DNA from: Oreohelix idahoensis
Taxonomy: Eukaryota; Mollusca; Gastropoda; Stylommatophora; Oreohelicidae
DNA length: 64,000 nt
Reading direction: 5' to 3'
NCBI GenBank assembly: GCA_024509875.1
Contig: JAMPIV010012216.1
Location: 1 to 64,000, forward strand
Of this stretch, positions 45,640 to 54,318 are shown one piece after another. The position numbers were made by a program, and so were the translations under genes. Position 1 is the first letter of the stretch; each line of letters starts with the position of its first letter. The notes beneath the pieces are model-generated. The model made no database searches. It had not been told where the DNA came from and saw only the letters and a list, made by a program, of their open reading frames with translations.

Positions 45640-45828
45640 TTTTTATTATGATAATGATGACAGTGACTGTTATGATTATAATGATGATGATCACAATGAT
45701 AGTGATGATGGTGGTGATGATGGTAGTGGTGATGATGGTGACAATGGTGGTGATGATAATGATGATGACAATGATGATGATGATGATGAAAATGATGATG
45801 ATGGCAACAAAGATGATGATGAGTCTTT
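45640..45828 (+). repeat. GAT trinucleotide microsatellite
   Basis: GATGAT-rich tract that reaches to within a few bases of the splice donor of the calpain EF-hand 3 exon. It accounts for the Ile-rich and Met-rich ORFs here. Confidence 0.9.
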
Positions 45829-45831
45829 TAC

Positions 45832-45910
45832 CTAATTTTGAAAACATTGTCCCAAGCTCATAGGTATCCACTGAGTTTGTCTTGTTAACATCAAACTGTT
45901 TGAAGACATC
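45832..45910 (-). CDS. Calpain-like gene, EF-hand 3 exon
   Basis: 79-nt minus-strand exon between a TTGTTATACAG acceptor and a TTAG/GTAAAAG donor. Reads DVFKQFDVNKTNSVDTYELG then TMFSKL plus one base. The EF-hand calcium loop is DVNKTNSVDTYE, with ligands at positions 1, 3, 5, 9 and 12 and Asn in place of the usual central Gly. It joins without a gap to the EF-hand 2 exon (KEIKAYR then DVFKQFD), as in calpain EF2-EF3 where one long helix links both hands. As I recall, the vertebrate exon is also 79 nt. A GAT microsatellite lies directly after the donor. Confidence 0.9.
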
Positions 45911-46580
45911 CTGTATAACAACCCATTCACACAAAAAAAAGAAATTTGACTTTAAGCCGGTGTTCATATTAATTCAGATATTTAAACAATGATATCACAG
46001 GATGCATCTGCAGCAAGAATGTAATATACTCAGTAACAACATTCATAACGTGCCAGTTATACAATAATTTCTCCTTTTCCTTTCACCTGTTGTCTACTGC
46101 TGGCATCATTGATCAATGCAGGGAGGGTTGATTATTATTGGTTTTTGATTCAGTCTACCACACATTACAGCCTTGTGTGCTGTCATGTTGTACTTATTTA
46201 CAATATCTGTCACCCCCTCAGTTCATCTTGCCGTGGTCCATCCTCTATTCCTGTTCATTTTCATTCTCAGGTTATATTTTAATGCTACTGGTTCCTGTGC
46301 TTCTTTAGGAGCATAAAAGAAGAACAAGTGAATGAATGGATGTAACCTTGACCTTTTACTTAGATGTTTTTGAGCCAGATCTTTAGCCTTCCATTATTTT
46401 ATTTATTCCTATATTTATTATTTTATATTTATTTGAATTCATTATTTTAGATGTTTCTGTATTCATTAAAATGGTTCTGTATCAATTATTTTATATTTTT
46501 CTATATTCTTTATTTTATGTTTTTCTGTATCCATTATTTTATATATATTCCTATATTCATTACTTTATATTTTCAAAGAT
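45911..46580. other. Intron sequence, no gene recognised
   Basis: AT-rich with repeated TTATTTTATATTT words near 46390-46570. ORFs 46451-46726 and 46471-46668 run across the Penelope-like terminal repeat and are not genes. Confidence 0.4.
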
Positions 46581-46602
46581 GCCACATCCTTGGTATTTCA
46601 TG

Positions 46603-46792
46603 GGTGGGTTTGAAAAAAAATCGAAAAAAGGTGATTCGTCTTACGAGGACAAAAGACAAAGAAAGTAGTCTACGTTACGGCCACAAGGCCTTCGTCAGGA
46701 AAAGAAAGAAAGTGAAGGCTAGATAGGAGACATAAGGACTTAAAGAAATATAAAAATAAATAAAAATAATAATAATAATAAAATCTAGGTAC
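46603..46792 (-). repeat. Penelope-like terminal repeat, left
   Basis: Runs from GGTGGGTTTGAAAAAAAATC to AAATCTAGGTAC. It contains a hammerhead-like motif on the minus strand (46698-46671). Confidence 0.9.
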
Positions 46793-47094
46793 TTCCCTGA
46801 AGGCGAAGCATGGCTGAAAAGGAAGTGACTTCTGACCCCGGAAGTACACAATACATACTAAGAAGCTAAAAACTAAAAAACGAAACTGAACAAAAAACTA
46901 CCCAAATATAATAAAAGTGGGGACTGGAAATAGAAGAGGACAGAATAAGTAGGAGATAAATGAATATGAAATAAAAAATCAAGACAAATTAGAAAACGTG
47001 TACATCCATACATATTATGGAGGATGGCATAAAAATATAAGAATAGGATAAGAGTGGAAAAAGTCCAAATAGAGCAAGAGAGGAAAGGGTGACC

Positions 47095-48261
47095 TCAGAC
47101 AAAGGTGTGGAAAGTGTTGAGACCGGCTGGTTTTAGACACCCCATGCGGTGGATAAGACGGTTCTCAAGCTGTTCTCGGCTGGCAGTGTCAGAGGAGCAG
47201 GATCGGATCGCAGTGACCTGGATGTCGATGGGACCCTGGTGGTCAGGACTATTGAAGTGTGTGGCAACTGGTGTGGACTTTTGCTGAGAGATGTCATTTA
47301 AGTGCTGGCTGAATCTGTCCCCAAGTCGTTTGCCTGTTTGGCCAATATAGGTTTTGCAGCAACGTTTACATATGATCGTATAAATGACATTACGCGATTC
47401 ACACGTGAAGCTACTAGTGATGGTGTACGTAGCCTTAGGAAAGGACACCTTCTGGGTTGAGATGACATACTTGCACGTGTTGCATCGTGTCCGACCACAG
47501 GGTAGTGTGCCAAAGTGAGTGGCATTCTCCTTTGGGAGACGGCTGTGAACAAGAAGATCCTTCAAGTTCTTGTCGCGTCTATATGCCACCAAAGGTGCTT
47601 CACCGAATACTGCTTGGGTCGCAGGCTCTGCTTGGAGGATAGGGAGGTGGCGGAAAAGGATCTTTTGGACAGCAGTGCTGTGAGGGTGATGGGTCAAGAT
47701 TAATTTGACTCTATCTGAAGTGGATTTATAGTGAGGTATGAGGGCCTCCTGACGAGAGATGGGGAGCACACGTTGGAGAGCAGAGGTGAGAACATGTTCC
47801 GGATAAAGTCTGCTACGGAAGAAATCCAACATTTCATTTGCTCGGAAGTGGAAGTCATTGTCGTCTTGGCACAAACGGCGGAGGCGGAGAAGTTGTGAAA
47901 AAGGAAGGGAGTCACAACAGGCCCGAGGATGAGAAGAGGTATACAGGAGGTAGCTGTGGGCATCTGTCGGCTTGTAGTATACTGAGGTATTAAGGCCGGA
48001 GGGCGTGATAGAAACAGTAATGTCAAGGAAGTTGGCAGATACCGTGGAGACAAGGGAGGTGAACTTGATGGTGGGGTGAAAGTGGTTGACAAAGTCGATG
48101 AAGCGATATAAATCAGTCTCAGACATATCTGTGAGACCTATGCTATCATCGATATATCTGCGGTAAAACCCGGGGAAAGGACCGGAGTATTGTTGCCATA
48201 TCTGATGCTCCATATGGCCCATGAACAGGCAGGCATAGCTAGGACCCATCTTCGTTCCCAT
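47095..48261 (-). CDS. Penelope-like RT C-terminal part and GIY-YIG endonuclease
   Basis: 388 codons, uninterrupted. It opens inside the RT palm with MGTKMGPSYACLFMGHME, then the catalytic YRRYIDDSIGL (near codon 36), FLDITVSI and the thumb region with RDKNLKDLLVHSRL. The C-terminal third has a cysteine motif (CGRTRCNTC) and a GIY-YIG nuclease: RNVIYTIICKRCCKTYIGQT, GKRLGDRFSQH and an ENRLIHRMG helix with the usual Glu. Penelope-like enzymes use the GIY-YIG domain to nick the target and the RT to copy the RNA there. The RT N-terminus lies upstream in other frames, so this ORF alone would be a partial enzyme. Confidence 0.88.
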   Translation of the reverse strand: MGTKMGPSYACLFMGHMEHQIWQQYSGPFPGFYRRYIDDSIGLTDMSETDLYRFIDFVNHFHPTIKFTSLVSTVSANFLDITVSITPSGLNTSVYYKPTDAHSYLLYTSSHPRACCDSLPFSQLLRLRRLCQDDNDFHFRANEMLDFFRSRLYPEHVLTSALQRVLPISRQEALIPHYKSTSDRVKLILTHHPHSTAVQKILFRHLPILQAEPATQAVFGEAPLVAYRRDKNLKDLLVHSRLPKENATHFGTLPCGRTRCNTCKYVISTQKVSFPKATYTITSSFTCESRNVIYTIICKRCCKTYIGQTGKRLGDRFSQHLNDISQQKSTPVATHFNSPDHQGPIDIQVTAIRSCSSDTASREQLENRLIHRMGCLKPAGLNTFHTFV

Positions 48262-48269
48262 GGCAACAC

Positions 48270-49840
48270 CACTAATTTGGTCAAAAAACTGACCATTGAA
48301 TTCAAAGGAATTCAGTTGAAGGACCAGTTCAGCAAGACGGAGAAGAGTGACAGTGGATATAGAAGGGCAAGTGCGTTGGTCAAGAAAAAACCGAAGAGCT
48401 CGGAGACCATCAGAGTGGGGGAATAGAGGTGTACAGAGAACAGACGTCTAACAAGAAAAGACGGTAGGAGCGGTCTGCTGAGAGTCGGATAGGGAGAAAG
48501 TTGTAAGAGCATGATTGGTGTCTTTTGACAAAGGAGGGAAAGATTCTCAACGATAGGCTGGAAAATGCTATCGAGGAAGTCAGAAATGTGTTCAGTAGGA
48601 CAGGAACAGGCTGAGACAATAGGTACCTGCCAGGGTTTTCAATCTTATGAATTTTGGGGAGCATGTAGAATACAGGCTTGCCCAAAGAGCTGTCAATGAA
48701 TCCTAAGACGAGAAGCTTCGGGAGGAAGAGCATTACTAGTGATGAGCTGTTTTAATAGTGTTGTTGTGAACAATGCGATTGTTTAGAGACAGTCGCATCG
48801 CTGGTCCTGGGCCTGTAAAAAGAGCCATTGGTCAACTGGTTATTACCTTCACTTAGGTATTATAAGTTCCTTCTGCCAGACGACAATGGCTCCTCCTCCC
48901 TTGTCAGCCGGTTTTGATGACAATGTCGTCTGACTTCTGCGGCGAAGAAGGGGAGAGAGCGCAGGACTCTGCCGAAGTGAGATTGGAATAATGCAATCTA
49001 CGTGGGCGGAGCTGCTGAATGTCATGGATGGTGTTCTTGATATACAGGTCCAGGGCATGAGAGGCCCCAGGTTTAGATGTAAAGGGGGGGTTAGTAGAGT
49101 CAGGAAAGCGTGCGAAGATGTCGGATTCAGGCTGAGGACTGCGGAGTGCTGTCTTCCTTTCTAAAATGGAACTTCAGCCTCATGCGACGGTGAAAACCGA
49201 TGAACATCCTGGAGGAGATTGTATTGGTCTAGGGTCGGACGAAGAGGAACAAATTTTTAGGCCCTTACAAAGAACAGAGCGCTCTCCCTCAGAGAGGGGT
49301 AGATCTGGGGGGATGCAGACTACCTGAGTGCATGATTAGGAGTGGAGGATAGGAGGGGTAACTCTTGGGGGTAGGGATGAGATGGGATAGTTTATGGTGT
49401 TTGGACGTGGAAAGGAATTCATGCAGCTGCCGGTTCAGTGTGTGGATAGTGGTGCGTATCATATAATAGAAAGGGAAGTTGTAGGAGGTGAGACAACGTA
49501 AGTGAAGCAGAAGTTGGGTCTGTTGGGCACTGAGGTCTGATAAAAGGCGGGAGTGACTGGCGGCCACTACGCCGCGATCCATACGTTGAAAGCCACATTG
49601 GTCTCAATTCGTTGTAGGAGATGTTGTTCCCTAAGATTGGAGTATACCATGGCAGATGGATGAAAATTGGAAGAGAATCCATTAGGAAGAATTTTGTGGT
49701 GGAGGCAGGTGTAATAAAGTGGAGATGAGAAGAGAATCTAGATTTTCTTGAAAAAGTAACTGAACGCAAAGTCAATAGCGGCACGGGATATATCAGGAGG
49801 TAGGGAGCTGAAGCTGGTGGTAACCGACACACGGAGAGAG
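48270..49840 (-). pseudogene. Penelope-like RT N-terminal part, frame-broken
   Basis: The minus ORF 48410-48733 carries the early RT motifs FYMLPKIHKIENPGR (the Penelope PKIHK-PGR signature) and LFLLDVCSLYTSIPPL (first catalytic Asp). Just downstream, 48400-48262 links to the IDD-containing ORF in another frame. Upstream ORFs (48849-49832) carry a KPADKGGGAIVVW-type stretch, another RT N-terminal signature, in several frames. At least three frameshifts. Confidence 0.7.
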
Positions 49841-50140
49841 TAGAGTTTGATAAAATATTTAAGAGAGGGCATAGTGGAGAAAAGTAAAACGTCCAGAAAA
49901 TAAAAAACGTTAAAAAATAAAAATAAATAACATAGGCTATAAAACGCTAAATGAAAAATGGAGACTAATGAAACAATAGGCAAAATAAATAAATAGGGTA
50001 GAGATAAGATGTGAAGGAAGAGTAGGGAAATAGATAGAGATACGAGATAACAGAGATACGGTGCAGTCAAAAATATATATACAAAAAATCGAGGAAGTTG
50101 AGGGGGAACTGCTAGTGGTAAGAGTACGTGGAGTACAATG

Positions 50141-50326
50141 GGTCGGCTTGAAAAAAAATCGAAAAAAGGTGATTCGTCTTACGAGGACAAAAGACAAAGA
50201 AAGTAGTCTACGTTACGGCCACAAGGCCTTCGTCAGGAAAAGAAAGAAAGTGAAGGCTAGATAGGAGACATAAGGACTTAAAGAAATATAAAAATAAATA
50301 AAAATAATAATAATAAAATCTAGGTA
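50141..50326 (-). repeat. Penelope-like terminal repeat, right
   Basis: Runs from GGTCGGCTTGAAAAAAAATC to AAATCTAGGTAC. Almost identical to the left repeat, including the hammerhead-like motif (50236-50209, minus). Confidence 0.9.
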
Positions 50327-51095
50327 CTTGGTATTTCATGCAAGGACAAAGTGACAAATGTTGAGGCGTAGTCACATGCTGGCCTTCAAAGCAAAGGCTA
50401 CGCTGAATTGGCCATGTCCACCACTTGGAAGATGGCCACATCTCCAAGGACATTTTCTACGGACAATTGGCAGATGGTAAAAGAACAGCCAGGTGACCAC
50501 AGCTGATGTTCAAAGATGTATGCAAGAGAGACATGAAAGCACTGGATATAAATTCAGCAACCGGGGAGGATGAAGATGCTGATCACACCAAGAGGCGCTT
50601 CCTACGGCACTGCCTCAGATTGGGCAAAAAGAAGCTCCCACTACAAGCAGAAGAGAAAAGAACATGCCGAAAGGAACACTAGAAACAAAAAATGCAGCTG
50701 GGGGCTATCACCGCAAGGGCACCTTCCAATAGTCAGTTATGACTGAATAGGGCTACTATACTTTTCATCATGTTATATTTTTCTGTATCAATTATGTTAT
50801 AGTTTCCCATATTATTTACTTTCTTCAGATAAGATAGCCACTTCCTTTTTTCTTGTGTTCTATCCTTGAAAAAGACCTCATTGCAGTGTAAACCCTGTTG
50901 TGCTTGCGCTCATGTAAAACTGTGCATGACTTATATGTGTACCACTCACGCTGCAAGAGAAGTTTACATTGCATTGGGAGATGAATGGAAATCTGGGGAA
51001 ATTATATCCAACACTTTAAAAAAATAGGAATTTTCAGCACAAATGATAGGTGGCAACATCAAATTATACTGTAAACCAGAAGGCTGAATACCTAC

Positions 51096-51164
51096 CCTGT
51101 ATGCTTTGATTTCTTTCCATGCTCGTTTCACCTCATTGAGACTCAAGAAACCAGACCCGTCTTC
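51096..51164 (-). CDS. Calpain-like gene, EF-hand 2 loop exon
   Basis: 69-nt minus-strand exon, acceptor TAGCATGTAG and donor AGG/GTAGGT, phase 0 on both sides. Reads EDGSGFLSLNEVKRAWKEIK then AYR. With the last Asp of the previous exon it forms a complete EF-hand loop, D-E-D-G-S-G-F-L-S-L-N-E, with good ligands at 1, 3, 5 and 12. The helix that follows leads straight into EF-hand 3. The matching human calpain segment is also 23 residues (69 nt). This is the most canonical calcium site of the set. Confidence 0.9.
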
Positions 51165-51914
51165 CTACATGCTAGTTAAGGAAAGAAGTTACAGCAAATT
51201 GCTATTTTCATAAATACTTGCAGGTTTTAATTTAAACACTTAGTCTTAAACTACAATAATAAAAGTTAAGAATAACAAAGCATTTGATGGTAACGTGCTG
51301 TTGGTTGCTATGGAAATGGTGGCCACATTGGATTTTAATGCTATATTTTAATTCACTTTCGCTTTTTTCACCATTTTATATTGAAACATTTATCAGAATA
51401 GATTTGTTGACAACTTAAGTAAATCACCATGCATACACAGATGGATCAGCAACAAATGCAACAGAAAATGGAGGTGGAGGTGTCTTTCTGACCTTAATCA
51501 CTGGTGCACTAAATAGCTGTCAGTGGCAACAGGACAATTCTCAAGTAACATCAGAGCAGAGGCAGAGGCCTTGAAAACTGTAGCAGAGGTTATAATGACA
51601 GAGAAAAGCACAGACAGACAAGTTGCTTTCTTTACCGATGCGTTGTCAGTAATTGCAACGTTGAAAAGCCAAAATAATACAGACCTCGATGACCTAAGAA
51701 TAGTAAAAAGAGTTGTGATACAATGGATCCCATCTCATTGTAACATCACCAGCAATTAAAAGGCTGGCAGATTGGCAAAGGAAGGTAGGAAGCTATTTCA
51801 GCCTGATGCAAGCACAACTTTCGAGGAGGCAAAGTGTTTTGTCAAAATCAGATACAGAAACAAATGGGATGCAGAGCATCAAATGATGCATACTACCATC
51901 TCAACAGAATGAGT

Positions 51915-52277
51915 GAACAAACACACAAACTTTATTTTCAAAGGATTACGAAGTGGGCCCACAGGTCCATCTAACGTTCTGTCCTTCCACTCTCACTTAT
52001 CTTGCACACTATACCCTTTCATTCCCACATGTTACTTTAAGCATTTATTTCAAGGCATGCAACGTTATAAAGGTAATATAACAGCACACATTGAACACAT
52101 TGACAGTACACAATCATAAACAAAATTAAGTATGCTTTTTTAAAACAAATAAGAAAGTTAAGAAAAGAAATAAAAACAGAAACAAAATTTAAAAAAAAAC
52201 AACAACACACAAACTATAACCAAACAAACAAACAAATCAAAAACATCCATACAGTATATCAGACAATAATTTGAGTA
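51915..52277 (-). mobile_element. Unidentified insertion in the older LINE-J copy
   Basis: The LINE-J frame breaks at about 51910 and resumes near 52650, with similar words at both edges (AACAGAATGAGTG and AACAGAGAATAAGTGG), a possible target duplication. The left edge reads ACAAACTTTATTTTCAAAGG, which on the minus strand gives AATAAAGTTTGT, like a polyadenylation signal near a 3' end. A SINE-T lies in the right half. Confidence 0.45.
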
Positions 52278-52290
52278 TAATCACATTAGG

Positions 52291-52556
52291 AAGGTATAGG
52301 ATCCTGTTACAATGCCCATTGAGGCATAATGGGAATATGGTTAGGCCGCGGTAGCATAGTGGTTAGTGCACTGGCTTCCTAGCTCAGTGGTCTATGGTTC
52401 GATCCCCAGATGAGGTGGGATTTTTTTAGGCCGCAAACGGCTCCTGGGTTGACCCTGACCCAACTGGGTACCAGAGCAACTGTGGGAAGTTAAGGCGGCC
52501 GGCATGATGTTGACCACGTCACCCCTAGTGTGCCGATGGTCAAGAAAATATGGGCC
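52291..52556 (-). mobile_element. SINE-T copy 2, rearranged with inverted head
   Basis: Flanked by a perfect 13-bp duplication TAATCACATTAGG (52278-52290 and 52557-52569). Inside, 52291-52338 is the SINE-T tail in minus orientation (GGATCCTGTTACAATGCCC is its reverse complement), while 52339-52556 is the head and body in plus orientation, with A box GTAGCATAGTGGTTAG and B box GGTTCGATCCCC. Read on the minus strand, the 5' part is inverted and joined to a normal 3' tail, the product expected from twin priming. Confidence 0.85.
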
Positions 52557-53049
52557 TAATCACATTAGGGTGGCATAGAATCAGAACTCATGTAATATTT
52601 GAACAATCTGTTATTGAATGAGCAGGGACTTGGTGTGTTTTTATCTGCCCTCTTTAACAGAGAATAAGTGGTAATCTTCAGACTCTGCACAGGCCACAAC
52701 AGATTGGGATACTTGTATCTATTCAACAAGCTAAAGATAGGAACTACCGATAAGTGTAACTGTGGCACTGATAACATGACAACTGAACATCTGCTTCAAA
52801 GTTGCCCAACATATGCGGAACAGAGAAAGCGCATATGGCCGACACCAGTACCATTTATGGTAAAGCTCAACAGATATGCAAAAAGCCTCAAGCTCACTAC
52901 TGCTTCCTTTGAAAACATTCAAGCAGATGTATGTGAGTTTATGAGGAAGAAGAAGAAGTAGATCATGAGCTAAGGAACTTAAAATCAATGTCTAAAATTA
53001 ATATGTTTGGCAAAATTTGATAATATTTATAATAAATCAACATTCTGAC

Positions 53050-53325
53050 GTGAAGGGAATAAAGAGACATGAAGGGAATAAAGTCAGACATGAAGGGAAT
53101 AAAGTCAGACATGAAGGGAATATAGTCAGACATGAAGGGAATAAAGTCAGACATGAAGGGAATAAAGTCAGACATGAAGGGAATAAAGTCAGACATGAAG
53201 ATGATGAAGAAAACAAGGAAAAACCTTGAGCTGATGCCATGGAACAGGAAGACTTGGCACAAGTTTGATGAAGGCCTATGCTCCTTGGGGGTGTTGAATG
53301 GTGAAAGAAGAAGACAATAAATGTG
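53050..53325 (+). repeat. RTE-A 3' end with 21-bp minisatellite
   Basis: About seven copies of a 21-bp unit (GACATGAAGGGAATAAAGTCA) at 53060-53200 lead into GACATGAAGATGATGAAGAA and the RTE-A end (CCTTGAGCTGATGCCATGG, GACTTGGCACAAGTTTGATG, then AAGGCCTATGCTCC). As 21 is a multiple of 3, repetitive ORFs appear on both strands; they are not genes. Confidence 0.9.
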
Positions 53326-54318
53326 ATAACATATCCAGAAATGTGATCTTAACCAAATATTTGTAATACATTGGAAAGTTTGTGTGCCATTTCTCATGTT
53401 GATTGATGAATAGATAAGTTATAAGAAAATTATAACACAAAATAAGGGTCTCAGAAATTAATGGTTAACTACAGAAAATATATTTTCACAGTCCAAGTGC
53501 TCCTATTTTTCAGAATGTGTTCTGACCATTATTTTGTTAAATATTTAGATCAAGGGAATTCTAAATTATCAACAAATATACCAATCCTAATTTTAATATT
53601 TTTTAGATTTTGACTTAAAATCCAGTACCTCTCCTCCCCTTAAAAGCCTCTACATTTGAGTAAATAAAGTCTAAAGACATAAACAGTCTATGTATGTAAA
53701 TAATACTATCAAGAAACTTTTTACATACAATGTCAAATCAAGAGATACTATTAAGGAATGTGTTATGAAAATGTTACAGTAATTGTTAACATTATGAAAT
53801 TTTTTACTTTAAAAAAAAAGCACTTGACCGTTTTCTACTTATTGACCTTTCTCACAAAATGGGCAGTCTGTCTCAGGTTTCTCCCATCATCATCATCTAG
53901 TTTTCATTCAAGATGAATACTGAAAGTCACATTATCATTCTGCTTCTGTCAAAGAGTCAGCATTCTGTTATAAACAACAATCACCATCAATAACATCAGC
54001 TCCCAATGAAGCACAGGTCCTCAACAAAAACATACTAAGCCTTCTTGTCCCTGCCAACCATTCAAGCTGTCCCTGGCAACCATTCAAGCTGTCCCTGGCA
54101 ACCATTCAAGCTGTTTCTGCATCTTCTTTAACAATTTAATGTCTGTCTTCAGCTTTCTGGTTTTTGGTCCCCCTTGTCTCATGCCGTGAGGATTCCAGAT
54201 CATTAATACTACAACTATTTTGAAATTTCTTACTTAACTTAATTTGTTGAAACTATTTAGACTATCATTAAATTTCTTATTTTAAAATTCCACATGCAGC
54301 CATAAGTAGATAACACTA
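53326..54318. other. Intron sequence with a small 22-bp repeat
   Basis: No gene. Three copies of CTGTCCCTGGCAACCATTCA plus AG lie at about 54047-54112. Confidence 0.6.

Larger units (their letters stand above)
46603..50326 (-). mobile_element. Penelope-like element with terminal direct repeats
   Basis: A 3.7-kb element on the minus strand, bounded by near-identical direct repeats of about 190 bp (the pseudo-LTRs typical of Penelope-like elements). It is flanked by a 14-bp target duplication CTTGGTATTTCATG (46589-46602 and 50327-50340). Coding order: reverse transcriptase, then GIY-YIG endonuclease. It inserted into a LINE-C fragment within a calpain intron. The two repeats differ by little more than one AAT unit in a microsatellite and a few bases at the outer edge, so the insertion is recent, although the N-terminal coding part is broken. 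Confidence 0.92.
46583..50760 (+). mobile_element. LINE-C fragment split by the Penelope-like element
   Basis: LINE-C bases CACATCCTTGGTATTTCATG (46583-46602) continue after the Penelope-like insertion at 50341 as CAAGGACAAAGTGACAAATG, then the FGHV-like region, GGCAGATGGTAAAAGAACAGC and the family end near 50755 (AGTTATGACTGAATAGGG). The reading frame is decayed. Confidence 0.75.
51430..52975 (+). pseudogene. Older LINE-J copy, RNase H to C-terminus, split by insertions
   Basis: 51430-51910 reads AYTDGSATNATENGGGG (RNase H start), then the ORF 51523-51759 with IRAEAEALKTVAEVI, FFTDALSVIATLK and VIQWIPSHC, with a stop before the last Asp region. About 0.75 kb of other sequence follows. The element resumes at about 52668 with VIFRLCTGHNRLGY and a C-X-C to EHLLQSC zinc-like end (ORF 52668-52961), closing in GAAGAAGAAG near 52950. 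It aligns collinearly with the LINE-J copy at 41500-43535 on the opposite strand but is clearly more diverged. Confidence 0.8.

Noticed and set aside
45560..45967. Minus ORF of 135 codons with a long Ile-rich tail
   Set aside because: Only the central 79 bases are an exon; the tail is the GAT microsatellite translated past the splice donor.
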